DNA of 64,000 bases from Anaerolineae bacterium. GTDB taxonomy: Bacteria > Chloroflexota > Anaerolineae > Aggregatilineales > UBA2796. Within the stretch, counting starts at the first letter, position 1, and every line of letters starts with the position of its first letter. Below are positions 18,104-27,026 of this stretch, in pieces. Where the stretch lies: the NCBI GenBank assembly GCA_019637615.1, contig JAHBVJ010000017.1, forward strand, positions 62,001 through 126,000, given 5' to 3'. The translations under genes and the position numbers were made by a program. The notes beneath the pieces were generated by a model, which was not told the origin of the DNA, made no database searches, and worked only from the letters and a program-made list of their open reading frames with translations.

Positions 18104-19132
18104 ATGACTGAAGTTACTGCCGAGCCGACGACTCGCAGCACGGACAAGGTATATAACGTTGGCGTGTATGGCGCGACGGGCTATTCCGGACAGATATTGA
18201 TGAGCCTGCTCAAGAAGCATCCTAACGCCAATATCGTGTTCGCCACCTCGGAAAGCTCACGCGAGATTCAGGACGGTGTCGAATTGCTGCCCGTCGCGGA
18301 AGCGCCACTAACCAGCGTAGACGCCGTTTTCCTCGCGCTACCGCATGGCGTCGCCGGACAGATCGCCGCACAAGCCGTCAGCGCAGGCGTCCGCGTGATC
18401 GATCTCTCCGCTGATCTGCGGCTAGACACGCCAGAATTGTATAAGCAGTGGTACAAGCACGATCATCCCGCGCCGCATTTGCTGCCTGCGCCGTATGGCT
18501 TGCCGGAGATCAACCGCGCCAAGTTGGTCAACGCACAGTACATCAGCAATCCGGGCTGCCACGTGACGACGGTACTGCTGGCGCTGTATCCGCTGGCAAA
18601 ACAGCAAGCGCTGACGAAAGATGCCATCATCGCGGATACCAAAACGGGCATTTCCGGCGCGGGCAAGGCGCTCAAGCTGGACTCGATGTTCGTGGAAGTG
18701 TACGGCGATGTGCGGCCTTACAACGCGGGGCGTGTACATCGCCATGTGCCGGAGATCGAGCAAGAACTGCACAAACTGCAAGCTGATGTCGGCCCGCTGG
18801 TGTTCGTACCGCATATCGTGCCGATTGATGTGGGGCTGCTGGCGACGGTCTACGTCAAGGTTAAAGCGGGTTGGGATGCCAAACGGATCCGCGCAGCCTT
18901 TGAAGAAGCCTACAAGGATGAACCGCTGGTCGATCTGCTGCCTTCAGGCAAAGTCGCTCAGATCAAGCCCGTCGCGCACAAGAACAATGCCATCGTCGCG
19001 GTGGGCGATCTGGTGGGGGACACGCTGATCATCACCTCGGCGCTGGATAACCTGCGCAAGGGCGCGGCGAGTCAGGCCGTGCAGAACTTCAATGTGATGA
19101 TGAGCCTCCCTGAAACGACTGGATTGCTGTAA
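18104..19132 (+). CDS. argC: N-acetyl-gamma-glutamyl-phosphate reductase
   Basis: A 342-residue NADPH-dependent reductase, third step of arginine synthesis, making N-acetylglutamate semialdehyde. Visible: the nucleotide-binding start NVGVYGATGYSGQILMSLL, the active-site Cys152 in ISNPGCHVTTV, TGISGAGKALK and the C-terminal LVGDTLIITSALDNLRKGA. ATG 18104 follows GGAGAGGAG. It is the first structural gene behind the attenuator; its stop overlaps the next start as TAATG, so translation is probably coupled. Confidence 0.96.
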   Translation: MTEVTAEPTTRSTDKVYNVGVYGATGYSGQILMSLLKKHPNANIVFATSESSREIQDGVELLPVAEAPLTSVDAVFLALPHGVAGQIAAQAVSAGVRVIDLSADLRLDTPELYKQWYKHDHPAPHLLPAPYGLPEINRAKLVNAQYISNPGCHVTTVLLALYPLAKQQALTKDAIIADTKTGISGAGKALKLDSMFVEVYGDVRPYNAGRVHRHVPEIEQELHKLQADVGPLVFVPHIVPIDVGLLATVYVKVKAGWDAKRIRAAFEEAYKDEPLVDLLPSGKVAQIKPVAHKNNAIVAVGDLVGDTLIITSALDNLRKGAASQAVQNFNVMMSLPETTGLL

Positions 19133-19446
19133 TGGCGACCCGCGACCAGATCGAAGATGTGCGGCAGGAGATTATGCGTTTTCGCGAACTGCTCAACATC
19201 ATGCGCCTGAAGCTGGAAGATGGCGAAGGCGCTTACGCAAGATTATTCGATGTCGTTCCGCCCGACGCGCTGGCAGGTCTCAAAGAAAAGGATCAGCAGT
19301 GGCAGTTGGCGGAACAGATCGTCACCGATACCAGCACGCTGCGGAAAGCCGTGTTACAGACACGCTTTAACGCGCGTGAGCTGGAAAAAGCCTTTGAAGA
19401 ATTACACGACATCATCGTGACTCATGCTGAGTCTACACAGGAGTAA
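19132..19446 (+). CDS. Small coiled-coil protein between argC and argB
   Basis: A 104-residue, highly charged helical protein (TRDQIEDVRQEIMRFRELLN near the start, NARELEKAFEELHDIIVTHA near the end) with heptad-like spacing, no signal and no Cys. I do not recognise a family. It overlaps argC by 1 nt (TAATG) and ends 3 nt before argB, so it is firmly embedded in the operon and presumably made with the arginine enzymes. A scaffold or subunit role is possible but unsupported by any motif. Confidence 0.7.
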   Translation: MATRDQIEDVRQEIMRFRELLNIMRLKLEDGEGAYARLFDVVPPDALAGLKEKDQQWQLAEQIVTDTSTLRKAVLQTRFNARELEKAFEELHDIIVTHAESTQE

Positions 19447-19449
19447 GCG

Positions 19450-20193
19450 TTGACCAACGTATTGAAAATCGGCGGCAATCAGTTGGATGATCCGGCCTTC
19501 ATCGCGGGCGCGGCGCACATCGTCGCCCAGATGCCGCAGCCACCCATCATCGTGCATGGCGGCGGCAAGGGCATCAAGGCGCTGCAAGAAAAGCTCGGCA
19601 TTCAGGCACAGTATGTGGATGGCTTGCGCGTGACTGACCCCGCTACGCTGGAAATCGTGATGATGGTGCTGTGTGGTCAGGCGAATCTGAACATCGTCGC
19701 CGCGCTGATCATGGCGGGCGCACAGGCACAGGGCTTCAACGGCGCGGATCGCTGGCTGCTGAAAGGCCGCAAATTCCCGCACCCAACCGCCGATTTGCAA
19801 CGCGTTGGCGAAGTCGAGAAGGTCAACATCGCGCTTTTGCAGGAAACATTGGCGGCGAAAGTCGTGCCCGTGATCGCGCCCGTGCTGCTCGGTGAAGATG
19901 GCGGCTTCTTCAACGCTAACGCTGATCGGGCGGCGGGCGCAGTGGCGGCGGCGCTGGATGCCGAGCAAGTCACCTTCCTGACCGATGTCCCCGGCGTGCT
20001 GAACGAGGGCAAAGTGATCACGCAGATTTCGCGCGCCGGAATCGAAACGCTGATCACCGACGGCGTGATCAAAGGCGGGATGGTGGTCAAGGTCAACGCC
20101 GCGCTGGATGCACTGTCGGCAGGCGTCAACAAAGCCATGATCACCAACTTGGACGGGCTGGCGGCGGGCACTGGCACGGTGGTGACGGGGTAA
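19450..20193 (+). CDS. argB: Acetylglutamate kinase
   Basis: A 247-residue amino-acid kinase phosphorylating N-acetylglutamate. It starts with TTG 19450 behind AGGAG. Signatures: PIIVHGGGKGIKAL (phosphate-binding Gly loop), VDGLRVTDPATLEIVMMVL (substrate site), LQRVGEVEKVN, and FFNANADRAAGAVAAAL with VTFLTDVPGVL (ATP site). The segment GADRWLLKGRKFPHP differs from the usual SGKDG block and recalls LysZ-type homologues, but neighbouring argC, argD and argG argue for the arginine role. Length is slightly short for the family (about 260-300), lacking the N-terminal helix of arginine-inhibited forms. Confidence 0.92.
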   Translation: MTNVLKIGGNQLDDPAFIAGAAHIVAQMPQPPIIVHGGGKGIKALQEKLGIQAQYVDGLRVTDPATLEIVMMVLCGQANLNIVAALIMAGAQAQGFNGADRWLLKGRKFPHPTADLQRVGEVEKVNIALLQETLAAKVVPVIAPVLLGEDGGFFNANADRAAGAVAAALDAEQVTFLTDVPGVLNEGKVITQISRAGIETLITDGVIKGGMVVKVNAALDALSAGVNKAMITNLDGLAAGTGTVVTG

Positions 20194-20196
20194 ACG

Positions 20197-20964
20197 ATGG
20201 ACATCACCGCCCAACCAACGCAAGTCCGGTTATTCGAAGAACTCAGTTTGAACGCGTGGCCCGCACATCAGACATTGTGTTATGACGGTTGGATCATGCG
20301 GTTCGCGGAAGGCTACACGCGCCGATCCAATTCCGTGAATCCGATTTACCCGTCGGCACTGGCGCTGCAAGGCAAGGTCGAGCAGTGTGAGCAGACGTAT
20401 CAGGCGCGGAATCTGAACCCTACCTTCAAGCTGACCGAGGCCGCGCCGGATGGCCTCGATGCGCTGTTGGCGGAACGCGGCTACGCGTATGACGCGCCGA
20501 CCAGCGTGCAGACTGCCGATCTCGCTGATCTGCCCGCGCCCATGCTGACCACCATCACGCTCGATGAGCAGTTGACCGAGGCATGGCAGCGCGAATACTG
20601 CCGCCTCAATAAGGTCGATCCGCGCTTTGTGCCTGCCATGACCAAGCTGCTCAACAATATCGTACCGGAGCGCTGCTATTTGACGCTGCGGGACGGCACT
20701 GCCACCGTCGCGGCGGGGATGGCGGTCGTAGAGCACGGCTATGTGGGCGTGTATGACATCATCGTCGCGCCGGAACATCGTCAACGCGGCTTCGGCGTGC
20801 AGTTACTTTTAAATCTGTTGAGATGGGGTAAAGCACACGGCGCAAAAACGGGCTACTTGCAGGTAATGCTCAACAACACGCCCGCGCTGCGCCTGTATCA
20901 CAAATTGGGCTACCGTGAAATTTACCGCTATTGGTACCGCGTAAAAGCGCAGCCATCACACTAG
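20197..20964 (+). CDS. GNAT N-acetyltransferase in the arg operon
   Basis: A 255-residue protein. The C-terminal half is a GNAT domain with the acetyl-CoA pyrophosphate loop VAPEHRQRGFGVQLL near residue 190 and the closing LYHKLGYREIYRYWYRVK. The N-terminal half (WPAHQTLCYDGWIMRFAEGY, RRSNSVNPIYPS) matches the domain found in Rv0428c-like GNAT proteins. It starts 3 nt after argB. The window has no recognisable argA, so this enzyme could supply acetylglutamate, but that is inference: ArgJ, if functional, would also do so, and the substrate of this GNAT subfamily is not established here. Confidence 0.8.
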   Translation: MDITAQPTQVRLFEELSLNAWPAHQTLCYDGWIMRFAEGYTRRSNSVNPIYPSALALQGKVEQCEQTYQARNLNPTFKLTEAAPDGLDALLAERGYAYDAPTSVQTADLADLPAPMLTTITLDEQLTEAWQREYCRLNKVDPRFVPAMTKLLNNIVPERCYLTLRDGTATVAAGMAVVEHGYVGVYDIIVAPEHRQRGFGVQLLLNLLRWGKAHGAKTGYLQVMLNNTPALRLYHKLGYREIYRYWYRVKAQPSH

Positions 20965-21040
20965 AAACGAACGCACCAACAATCTGAATTATCTGTATTT
21001 ACTAAGCACTCAGGACTAAGCATTTTCTTCAGGAGGAGAC

Positions 21041-22252
21041 ATGAGCACCACCCAAACCGACGAGCTGACCGCTACCCAGATCATGGCGGGGGAAAAGCAG
21101 CATATCTTGCAGACCTACAAACGTGCGCCCGTCGTGCTCTCACACGGTGACGGCGTGAAAGTGTGGGACATCGAGGGCCGCGAGTATCTGGATTTCGCCG
21201 CTGGCATCGCCGTCAACGCGCTCGGTCATGCCGACGCGGGTATGGCAGATGTCTTGGCTGCGCAAGCCCGCAAGCTGACGCACACGAGCAATCTGTACTA
21301 TACCGCTCCTCAGGTACAGTTGGCGGAAAAACTCACGGCGAACAGCTTTGCCGACAAGGTGTTTTTCACCAATTCCGGCACGGAAGCTAACGAAGGCGCG
21401 ATCAAGTTCTCGCGCAAGTATGCCAAAGTGAACTACCCCAACGTTCACAAAACGCAGATCGTGTGCTTCGATCATGCCTTTCACGGGCGCACGATGGGAT
21501 CGCTGGCGCTGACGCCGAAAGAAGCGTATCAGGCCGCCTTCCGTCCACTGATGCCGGATGTGGTGGTCGCACCATTCAACGACATTGCCGCGCTGAACAC
21601 GCACATCACCGATCAGACGTGCGCGGTGTTCATCGAGCCAGTGCAGGGCGAGGGCGGCATCCATCCCGCCGATCCGAAATTCTTGGCGGCGCTCCGCACG
21701 CGCTGTAACGAAGTCGGCGCACTGCTGGTGTTTGACGAAGTGCAGTGCGGGCTTGGGCGCACGGGCGACTTGTGGGGACATACTATCGGCGGCGTCGAAC
21801 CCGACATCATGACGCTGGCGAAACCGCTGGCGGGAGGTCTGCCCATCGGTGCGATCCTCGTGACGGATGCCGTCGCCGCTGTGATGGGCTACGGTGATCA
21901 TGGCAGCACGTTTGCAGGTGGCCCGTTGGTGTGCGCAGTGGCTTCGCATGTGTTCGACCGCATCAGCAAGCCCGCCTTTCTGACGCACGTCAAGGAAGTG
22001 GGCGCTTATATGATGGATCGGCTGCAAGAAATCAACAGTCCTCTGATCAAGACGGTGCGCGGGCGCGGCTTGATGGTCGGCGTTGAATTCAACACCGAAG
22101 TCGAACCCATCATTAAGAAGGGCGTCGACAACGGTCTACTGCTGGTCGGCGCTGGTGTCAATGTGCTGCGGCTCGTCCCGCCCCTGATCCTCGAAAAGGG
22201 ACAGGTTGACAGCTTAGTTGAGCGGATCACAGGAATCCTAACAACGCTCTAA
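21041..22252 (+). CDS. argD: Acetylornithine aminotransferase
   Basis: A 403-residue class-III PLP aminotransferase converting N-acetylglutamate semialdehyde to N-acetylornithine. Visible: EYLDFAAGIAVNALGHA, VFFTNSGTEANEGAIKFSRK, AFHGRTMGSLALT, VFIEPVQGEGGIHPA, LLVFDEVQCGLGRTG and the PLP lysine Lys261 in TLAKPLAGGLPIGA. ATG 21041 follows AGGAGGAG after a 76-nt gap, so a minor internal promoter is possible. Could also act on succinyldiaminopimelate, as ArgD does in some bacteria. Confidence 0.94.
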   Translation: MSTTQTDELTATQIMAGEKQHILQTYKRAPVVLSHGDGVKVWDIEGREYLDFAAGIAVNALGHADAGMADVLAAQARKLTHTSNLYYTAPQVQLAEKLTANSFADKVFFTNSGTEANEGAIKFSRKYAKVNYPNVHKTQIVCFDHAFHGRTMGSLALTPKEAYQAAFRPLMPDVVVAPFNDIAALNTHITDQTCAVFIEPVQGEGGIHPADPKFLAALRTRCNEVGALLVFDEVQCGLGRTGDLWGHTIGGVEPDIMTLAKPLAGGLPIGAILVTDAVAAVMGYGDHGSTFAGGPLVCAVASHVFDRISKPAFLTHVKEVGAYMMDRLQEINSPLIKTVRGRGLMVGVEFNTEVEPIIKKGVDNGLLLVGAGVNVLRLVPPLILEKGQVDSLVERITGILTTL

Positions 22253-22265
22253 GAGCGTTTATAAT
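22243..22265 (+). promoter_or_regulatory. 17-bp dyad next to a TATAAT box
   Basis: aacgctct (22243-22250), one central base, agagcgtt (22252-22259), immediately followed by TATAAT (22260-22265). It overlaps the argD stop codon. This could be an operator over an internal promoter for the STAS-like gene and argG; no clear -35 box is visible, so the promoter is tentative. Confidence 0.35.
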
Positions 22266-22303
22266 GGTGATCATCATTTACGGACGATGATGAGCAAAAT
22301 GCT

Positions 22304-22723
22304 ATGCCAGTTCACATGGAAATTCGAAACGAGGGACGCTTAGTTTATTGGGATTTCAGCGATCCGTGGGATTTGGCAGAAGCCCTAGGTTTGTTGAAGA
22401 CGGTGGAACGGCACATGAGCGAAGCGACGTTTCCAGTTTACTCATTTGTAGATCTGCGCAACGCTCGGCGCATCCCAAGCGGCGTACTCGGTCTGCCCCG
22501 GTTAGTGAATTGGCATTTACCCAACGGACGCGATGTGGTGTTTGTATCCAACTCACATGCGATCCGTGCAATGGTACAGTTGCTTTTCCGTTTGGCGCGG
22601 TCAGAACGGTACGCGGTCTTTGACGACTATGATCAGGCGTGGAATCTTGCGCAACAGCTATTGGCTTCCACCGCGAAAACAGGGAAATTCAAGCTTAATA
22701 CGCTTAATGACAAGGTAAGGTAA
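22304..22723 (+). CDS. STAS/SpoIIAA-like small protein
   Basis: A 139-residue cytoplasmic protein starting with strand MEIRNEGRLVYWDFSDPWDL, then an amphipathic helix, the strand FPVYSFVDLRNARRIPSG and VVFVSNSHAIRAMVQLLFRL, ending in AVFDDYDQAWNLAQQLL. The order resembles the SpoIIAA-like (STAS-type) fold seen in many small bacterial proteins. Five nucleotides separate it from argG, so it is co-transcribed with arginine genes. No catalytic motif; function unknown. Confidence 0.6.
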   Translation: MPVHMEIRNEGRLVYWDFSDPWDLAEALGLLKTVERHMSEATFPVYSFVDLRNARRIPSGVLGLPRLVNWHLPNGRDVVFVSNSHAIRAMVQLLFRLARSERYAVFDDYDQAWNLAQQLLASTAKTGKFKLNTLNDKVR

Positions 22724-22728
22724 AACTC

Positions 22729-23997
22729 GTGAGTGAACAGCAGTACAACAAGGTGGTCTTGGCTTACAGTGGTGGCCTCGATACCTCCGTCATCGTCCCG
22801 TGGTTAATCGAAACCTATAACGTAGAAGTGGTGTGCTTCACCGCTGACTTGGGTCAAGAAGAAGAACTTGACGGCCTTGATGAGAAGGCTAAGAAATCGG
22901 GTGCCAGCAAGTGCATCATCCGCGATCTGCGTCATGAATTCCTGACCGATTTCATCTTCCCGACCATGCGCGCCGGGGCGATCTATGAGCGTGAGTATCT
23001 GCTCGGCACGTCGTTCGCGCGTCCGCTGATCGCGCTGCACATGGTCGATGTGGCGGAGCAAGAAGGCGCGGATGCCGTCGCACACGGTTGCACAGGCAAA
23101 GGCAACGATCAGGTGCGCTTCGAAGTGTCCGTGATGGCGCTCAACCCCAAGCTCGGCATCATCGCACCGTGGCGCGACGATAAATGGTTCATCCGCAGCC
23201 GTGAGGACGCCGTCGAATACGCGGAAGAACGTAACATCCCCGTCACCGCTACGCTCAAGTCGATCTACAGCCGTGACCGCAATATGTTCCATATGAGCCA
23301 TGAAGGTGGCCCGCTGGAAAACCCATGGAACAAGCCTGAAGAGTCGATGTTCACGCTGACCAAGAGTCCGATGGACGCGCCAGACGAATCGGAAGTGATC
23401 GAGATCAATTTCGAGGAAGGCTATCCGGTCGGTTTGAACGGGCAGCGCATGGAACCGCTTGAACTGTTCACGACGCTTAATAAACTCGGCAGCAAGCATG
23501 GCATCGGACGCGTCGATCTGGTCGAAAATCGGCTGGTGGGCATGAAATCGCGCGGCGTGTACGAAACCCCCGGTGGGACGATCCTCTACAAGGGGCACCA
23601 AGCGTTAGAAAGTGTCTGCTTGGACAAAGCCACGCTGCACCAAAAGCTGCAATTGGGACTCAAGTATGCCGAGATCGTGTACAACGGTCAGTGGTACTGC
23701 ACCCTGCGCGAGGCGCTCGATGGCTTTATCAACGTCACGCAGCGCAACGTCACGGGCGATGTGAGGCTGGAACTGTACAAGGGCAACGTGATCCTGACGG
23801 GTCGCCGTTCGCCAAAGAGCCTGTACCGCGAAGATTACGCGTCGTTCGGGCAAATGGACATCTACAACCAGAAAGACGCCGAGGGATTCATTCACCTGTT
23901 CGGACTGCCTAACAAGGTTGAAGCGCTGTTGGCGTTGGATGGCGGCAGTCCCAGCAAGTATCGCCAGCCAGATTACGATAAGTTCAAGCGCGACTAA
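22729..23997 (+). CDS. argG: Argininosuccinate synthase
   Basis: A 422-residue ATP-dependent ligase joining citrulline and aspartate. It starts with GTG 22729. The N-type ATP pyrophosphatase loop is LAYSGGLDTSVIVPWL (residues 11-26); further signatures are GCTGKGNDQVRFE, YSRDRNMFHMSHEGG and GIGRVDLVENRLVGMKSRGVYETPGG. Length and order are typical. argF and argH are not in the window. Confidence 0.95.
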   Translation: MSEQQYNKVVLAYSGGLDTSVIVPWLIETYNVEVVCFTADLGQEEELDGLDEKAKKSGASKCIIRDLRHEFLTDFIFPTMRAGAIYEREYLLGTSFARPLIALHMVDVAEQEGADAVAHGCTGKGNDQVRFEVSVMALNPKLGIIAPWRDDKWFIRSREDAVEYAEERNIPVTATLKSIYSRDRNMFHMSHEGGPLENPWNKPEESMFTLTKSPMDAPDESEVIEINFEEGYPVGLNGQRMEPLELFTTLNKLGSKHGIGRVDLVENRLVGMKSRGVYETPGGTILYKGHQALESVCLDKATLHQKLQLGLKYAEIVYNGQWYCTLREALDGFINVTQRNVTGDVRLELYKGNVILTGRRSPKSLYREDYASFGQMDIYNQKDAEGFIHLFGLPNKVEALLALDGGSPSKYRQPDYDKFKRD

Positions 23998-24095
23998 GCT
24001 ATCGATACGTTCCAGAGGGGCGAACATGACGCTTTGCCCCTCAACATCCACGTTCCGTGTAATTCGCAGCTATCCCATTTTTTAAGGATTGTTCC

Positions 24096-25291
24096 ATGTA
24101 CGAAGTGAGTGACTCAATTGGCGTCGTGGCGGGGTTCCGAGTAGCGGGCGTGGATGCTGGCTTGCGCAAACAACCCGCGCCCGATCTCGCCCTGATCGTG
24201 ATGGATGCTCCCGGCGCGGCGGCGGGCGTGTTCACCACCAACCACGTCAAAGCCGCCCCCGTACTGCTCGATCAGGCCGTCCTCAGCCAGCACGCCGCGC
24301 ATATCCGTGCCGTGTTGATCAATGCCTCTTGCGCCAACGCGTGTACGGGCGAACCGGGGCTGGCGAATGCCAAGCAGACGCAAGCATGGGTGGCGGAAGC
24401 CATCGGCTGCGCGGCAGAGAACGCGTGCACCTGGTGGATGTCTACGGGCGGATTGGGCGTGCAGTTGCTGATGATGGAAAAAGATGCAAGCGGGTATCCC
24501 CGCCGCCGCCCACCCTCGATGCCGATAACTGGACGGTTACGACGCGCGCGATCATGACCACCGATACCAAGCCTAAATCCGCCAGCCTGACCGCGAACGG
24601 GATCACCATCGCGGGTATCGCCAAGGGCGCGGGCATGATCGCCCCGAACATGGCGACGATGTTGAGCTGTGTGGTCACAGACGCAGTGATCGACGCACCG
24701 CTGCTGCAAAAAGCCCTCATGGAGGCGACTGGTAAGAGCTTCAACCGTGTGGTGATCGACGGCGACATGAGCACCAACGATTCGCTGCTGCTGCTGGCGA
24801 GTGGACGCAGCGGCGTAACCATCAACGAGGCAAACTATGCCATGTTTGTCGAGATGCTGACCGCCGTGTGCGAGAATCTGGCGCGTAAGATCGTGCGGGA
24901 TGGCGAGGGCGCGACACGCTTTATCACCATTCACGTCACACACGCCGCGAACGCACACGATGCCCGTGAGATCGCCAATACCATCGCCATCTCGCCGCTG
25001 GTCAAGACGGCCTTCTACGGCGGTGATGCCAATTGGGGACGCATCTTCATGGCGGCGGGGCGCGCTGGCGTGCTGATGGATCAGACCAAGGCGTCGCTGT
25101 GGTACGACGACCTGCAACTGGTGCAGAACGGCTTGCCGCTGAATTATGACGAGACGCGTGCCAACCAGCTCGCCGCGCAGCCCGAAGTCACTGTCACGCT
25201 CGATCTCGGCATGGGCAGCGCCGACGCGATCATCTGGACATGCGACCTGAGCCATGAATACGTCAGCATCAACGGGCATTACCGCACCTAG
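24096..25291 (+). pseudogene. argJ: argJ (glutamate N-acetyltransferase) with disrupted frame
   Basis: The ornithine acetyltransferase is split over two frames. The first (24096-24557) encodes the N-terminus (GVFTTNHVKAAPVLLDQ; RAVLINASCANACTG) as far as STGGLGVQL. The second carries the rest from DADNWTVTTRAIMTTDT, including the autoproteolysis region GAGMIAPNMATMLS (nucleophile Thr), FNRVVIDGDMSTND, GGDANWGRI and the C-terminus. Taking out one A from gaaaaagatg (about 24477-24486) and one C from caccctcg (about 24509-24516) restores a normal reading (EKMQAGIPAAA, then HLDADNW). Upstream, gcagagaacgc and ggtggatg also look like extra-base sites. It is either a young pseudogene or local assembly error; the rest looks well conserved. 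Confidence 0.85.
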
Positions 25292-25325
25292 CCTAAACTT
25301 AGGCCGTGGTGCCTGAATATCGCCG

Positions 25326-25345
25326 GGGCGAGACGTGTCTCGCCC
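25326..25345 (+). terminator. Hairpin after argJ
   Basis: A perfect 8-bp stem with a 4-nt loop (gggcgaga/tctcgccc) 35 nt after the argJ stop. No T-run follows, so it may be a processing or pausing site rather than an intrinsic terminator. Confidence 0.45.
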
Positions 25346-25386
25346 ATTGACCATCCCACCGTCCATGCTGTAAGTTCACCAAGCCG

Positions 25387-26361
25387 ATGGTAGTCAAAAC
25401 CGTTTTTTCGCACGAAGATTTCCGCGCCATTCTAGCCGGGTACAACTTGGGGGATTATCTCACTTCCGAGCCGTTTACGTCCGGCACCGTGCAAACGAAT
25501 TATCTGCTCCGCACGACATCCGGCAACTTCGTATTCAGGTACTATGAGAATCGCACGCACGGATCGGTGATCTTCGAAACCAATCTGATCAAGTATCTAA
25601 ATGATAAGCATTTCCCTTGTCCCGCCGTATTTCGCAACAGACATGGACGGACAGCGAACAGCTATCAAGGGAAGCCTTTTGCCATTTTCGAGTTTGTCGA
25701 AGGCAGCCATTTACAAAATCCTACCGAGCGGCAGAAACGCCAGCTCATCCAGAAGGTGGCGGAACTACAAATCCTCACCAGCGGCTATCGACCCGCACAT
25801 ACCCAAGACCGCTGGAACTATGGCGTCGATCTCGCCCGGACGTTAGCGCAAGCCAGTGCCGCCAACCTCGCCACGCCCAATGCCGCCGCTAAACTGCGCT
25901 GGTTCGAGGCCGAATTGCAAAACCTGCGCCTTCCCCGATCGCTACCTAAGGGGATTTGTCACTGCGATTTTCATTTTTCCAACGTGCTCTACAAAGATGG
26001 TGAATTCAAGGCGTTGATCGACTTCGATGATGCCAATTACACGTATCTCAGCATCGACCTTGCCAGTTTGCTCAACCCCTTTATCCCCGCGTTTGAATGG
26101 AATACGTGGCAAACCTTCCCCAAGGATGCGGAGATACTTAACTTTGCCGAGGCACGCTGGATTGTTCAGGAATATCACCAGCAGCGGCCTTTGAACGCCA
26201 GCGAAAAACGCCACCTATTCGACATGGTGAAACTGCTGATCCTGTTTGATTGCCTCTGGTGGTTCAAGCGTGGACAGGTGGATGATTTTTACGAGCGACG
26301 CAAAATCGATTGTTTGAATACGTTTGGTCGCGACCGCTTTTATGCGGCTCTCATTGGCTGA
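25387..26361 (+). CDS. Homoserine-kinase-II-like phosphotransferase
   Basis: A 324-residue kinase of the APH fold resembling type-II homoserine kinases (ThrB2): EPFTSGTVQTNYLLRTTSGNF and FVFRYYENR in the ATP lobe, PFAIFEFVEGSHL hinge, the catalytic loop GICHCDFHFSNVLYKDG near residue 198 and the metal site ALIDFDDANYTYLSIDLASL near 218. Other members phosphorylate methylthioribose or antibiotics, so homoserine is only the best guess. No other threonine gene is adjacent. It lies 95 nt downstream of argJ, in the same direction. Confidence 0.7.
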   Translation: MVVKTVFSHEDFRAILAGYNLGDYLTSEPFTSGTVQTNYLLRTTSGNFVFRYYENRTHGSVIFETNLIKYLNDKHFPCPAVFRNRHGRTANSYQGKPFAIFEFVEGSHLQNPTERQKRQLIQKVAELQILTSGYRPAHTQDRWNYGVDLARTLAQASAANLATPNAAAKLRWFEAELQNLRLPRSLPKGICHCDFHFSNVLYKDGEFKALIDFDDANYTYLSIDLASLLNPFIPAFEWNTWQTFPKDAEILNFAEARWIVQEYHQQRPLNASEKRHLFDMVKLLILFDCLWWFKRGQVDDFYERRKIDCLNTFGRDRFYAALIG

Positions 26362-26538
26362 AAACTACCCCGATCCAAGTTTCCATATCTGATTTATCAG
26401 TTTTTTTCCGCACCTGTCGCTTGTTACGTGCATCATGCCAGTTTGTGAGTTACGTCACTAGGCCACAGGTATCTAGTTGTGGTGAAATAGTAGTGTGGGT
26501 AAATCTCCAATTCAAAGTGTAGTTAATTTTACGTTTTC

Positions 26539-26976
26539 ATGATGTCCCGGCGCACGACATACAAGGGTCGCCTATTCGTTAGGCATTTCCCGCAGTTTCT
26601 CTTGAGGCTGCTGAAGTCAAATCTGTTCGTGTTTCTGTGCCTGTGGGTGCCCATCAGCACACCGCTGACTTGCCAGATTCACGGGCTGATGTTGTATATG
26701 CCGCCTACCATGAGCAGTCATCATCAGCCCATGAAGATGGGGGATGCCATGCCTGACATGGAAGACGCCGCATCGAGTGGACATCAACTCGTGCCCGTGC
26801 ATCGTACGCTGGCAAACAATATGCTGCTGATGCAGATGATGATCTTGGCTGTCCCTCTGACGAAGCTGGTCACCATGTTGCTCGGACGTGAGAGACTGCA
26901 CTTACTTGAGGAGATCTTCCCGATGCCCAGAACGATCACCCCGCCGATTCCACCGCCGCGCCTGTGTTTTGCCTGA
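26539..26976 (+). CDS. Met/His-rich membrane protein, probable copper link
   Basis: A 145-residue protein with two hydrophobic helices (FVFLCLWVPISTPLTCQIHG near residue 32; LLMQMMILAVPLTKLVTMLL near 95). Between them is a Met/His-rich loop, MSSHHQPMKMGDAMPDMEDA and SSGHQLVPVHR, likely on the outer face. The C-terminus is Pro-rich (TITPPIPPPR). Met and His clusters of this sort bind Cu(I)/Cu(II), and the gene sits directly before a PCu(A)C copper chaperone fusion and SCO. No family is recognised. The start is uncertain (two ATGs in tandem, weak ribosome site). Confidence 0.6.
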   Translation: MMSRRTTYKGRLFVRHFPQFLLRLLKSNLFVFLCLWVPISTPLTCQIHGLMLYMPPTMSSHHQPMKMGDAMPDMEDAASSGHQLVPVHRTLANNMLLMQMMILAVPLTKLVTMLLGRERLHLLEEIFPMPRTITPPIPPPRLCFA

Positions 26977-27026
26977 CCTTTGTTCACTTTTGCCTAATTT
27001 CATGTCTATTTTCAGGAGAACACACG

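Noticed and set aside
19450..20193. argB as a LysZ (LysW-dependent lysine/arginine) kinase
   Set aside because: The segment GADRWLLKGRKF is LysZ-like, but VDGLRVTD and RVGEV are retained, no lysW-like acidic carrier gene is nearby and the operon has argC, argD, argG and argJ of the acetylated route.
24272..25366. Minus-strand frame of 364 codons over argJ
   Set aside because: Antisense shadow; the plus strand carries clear ArgJ motifs despite the frame break.
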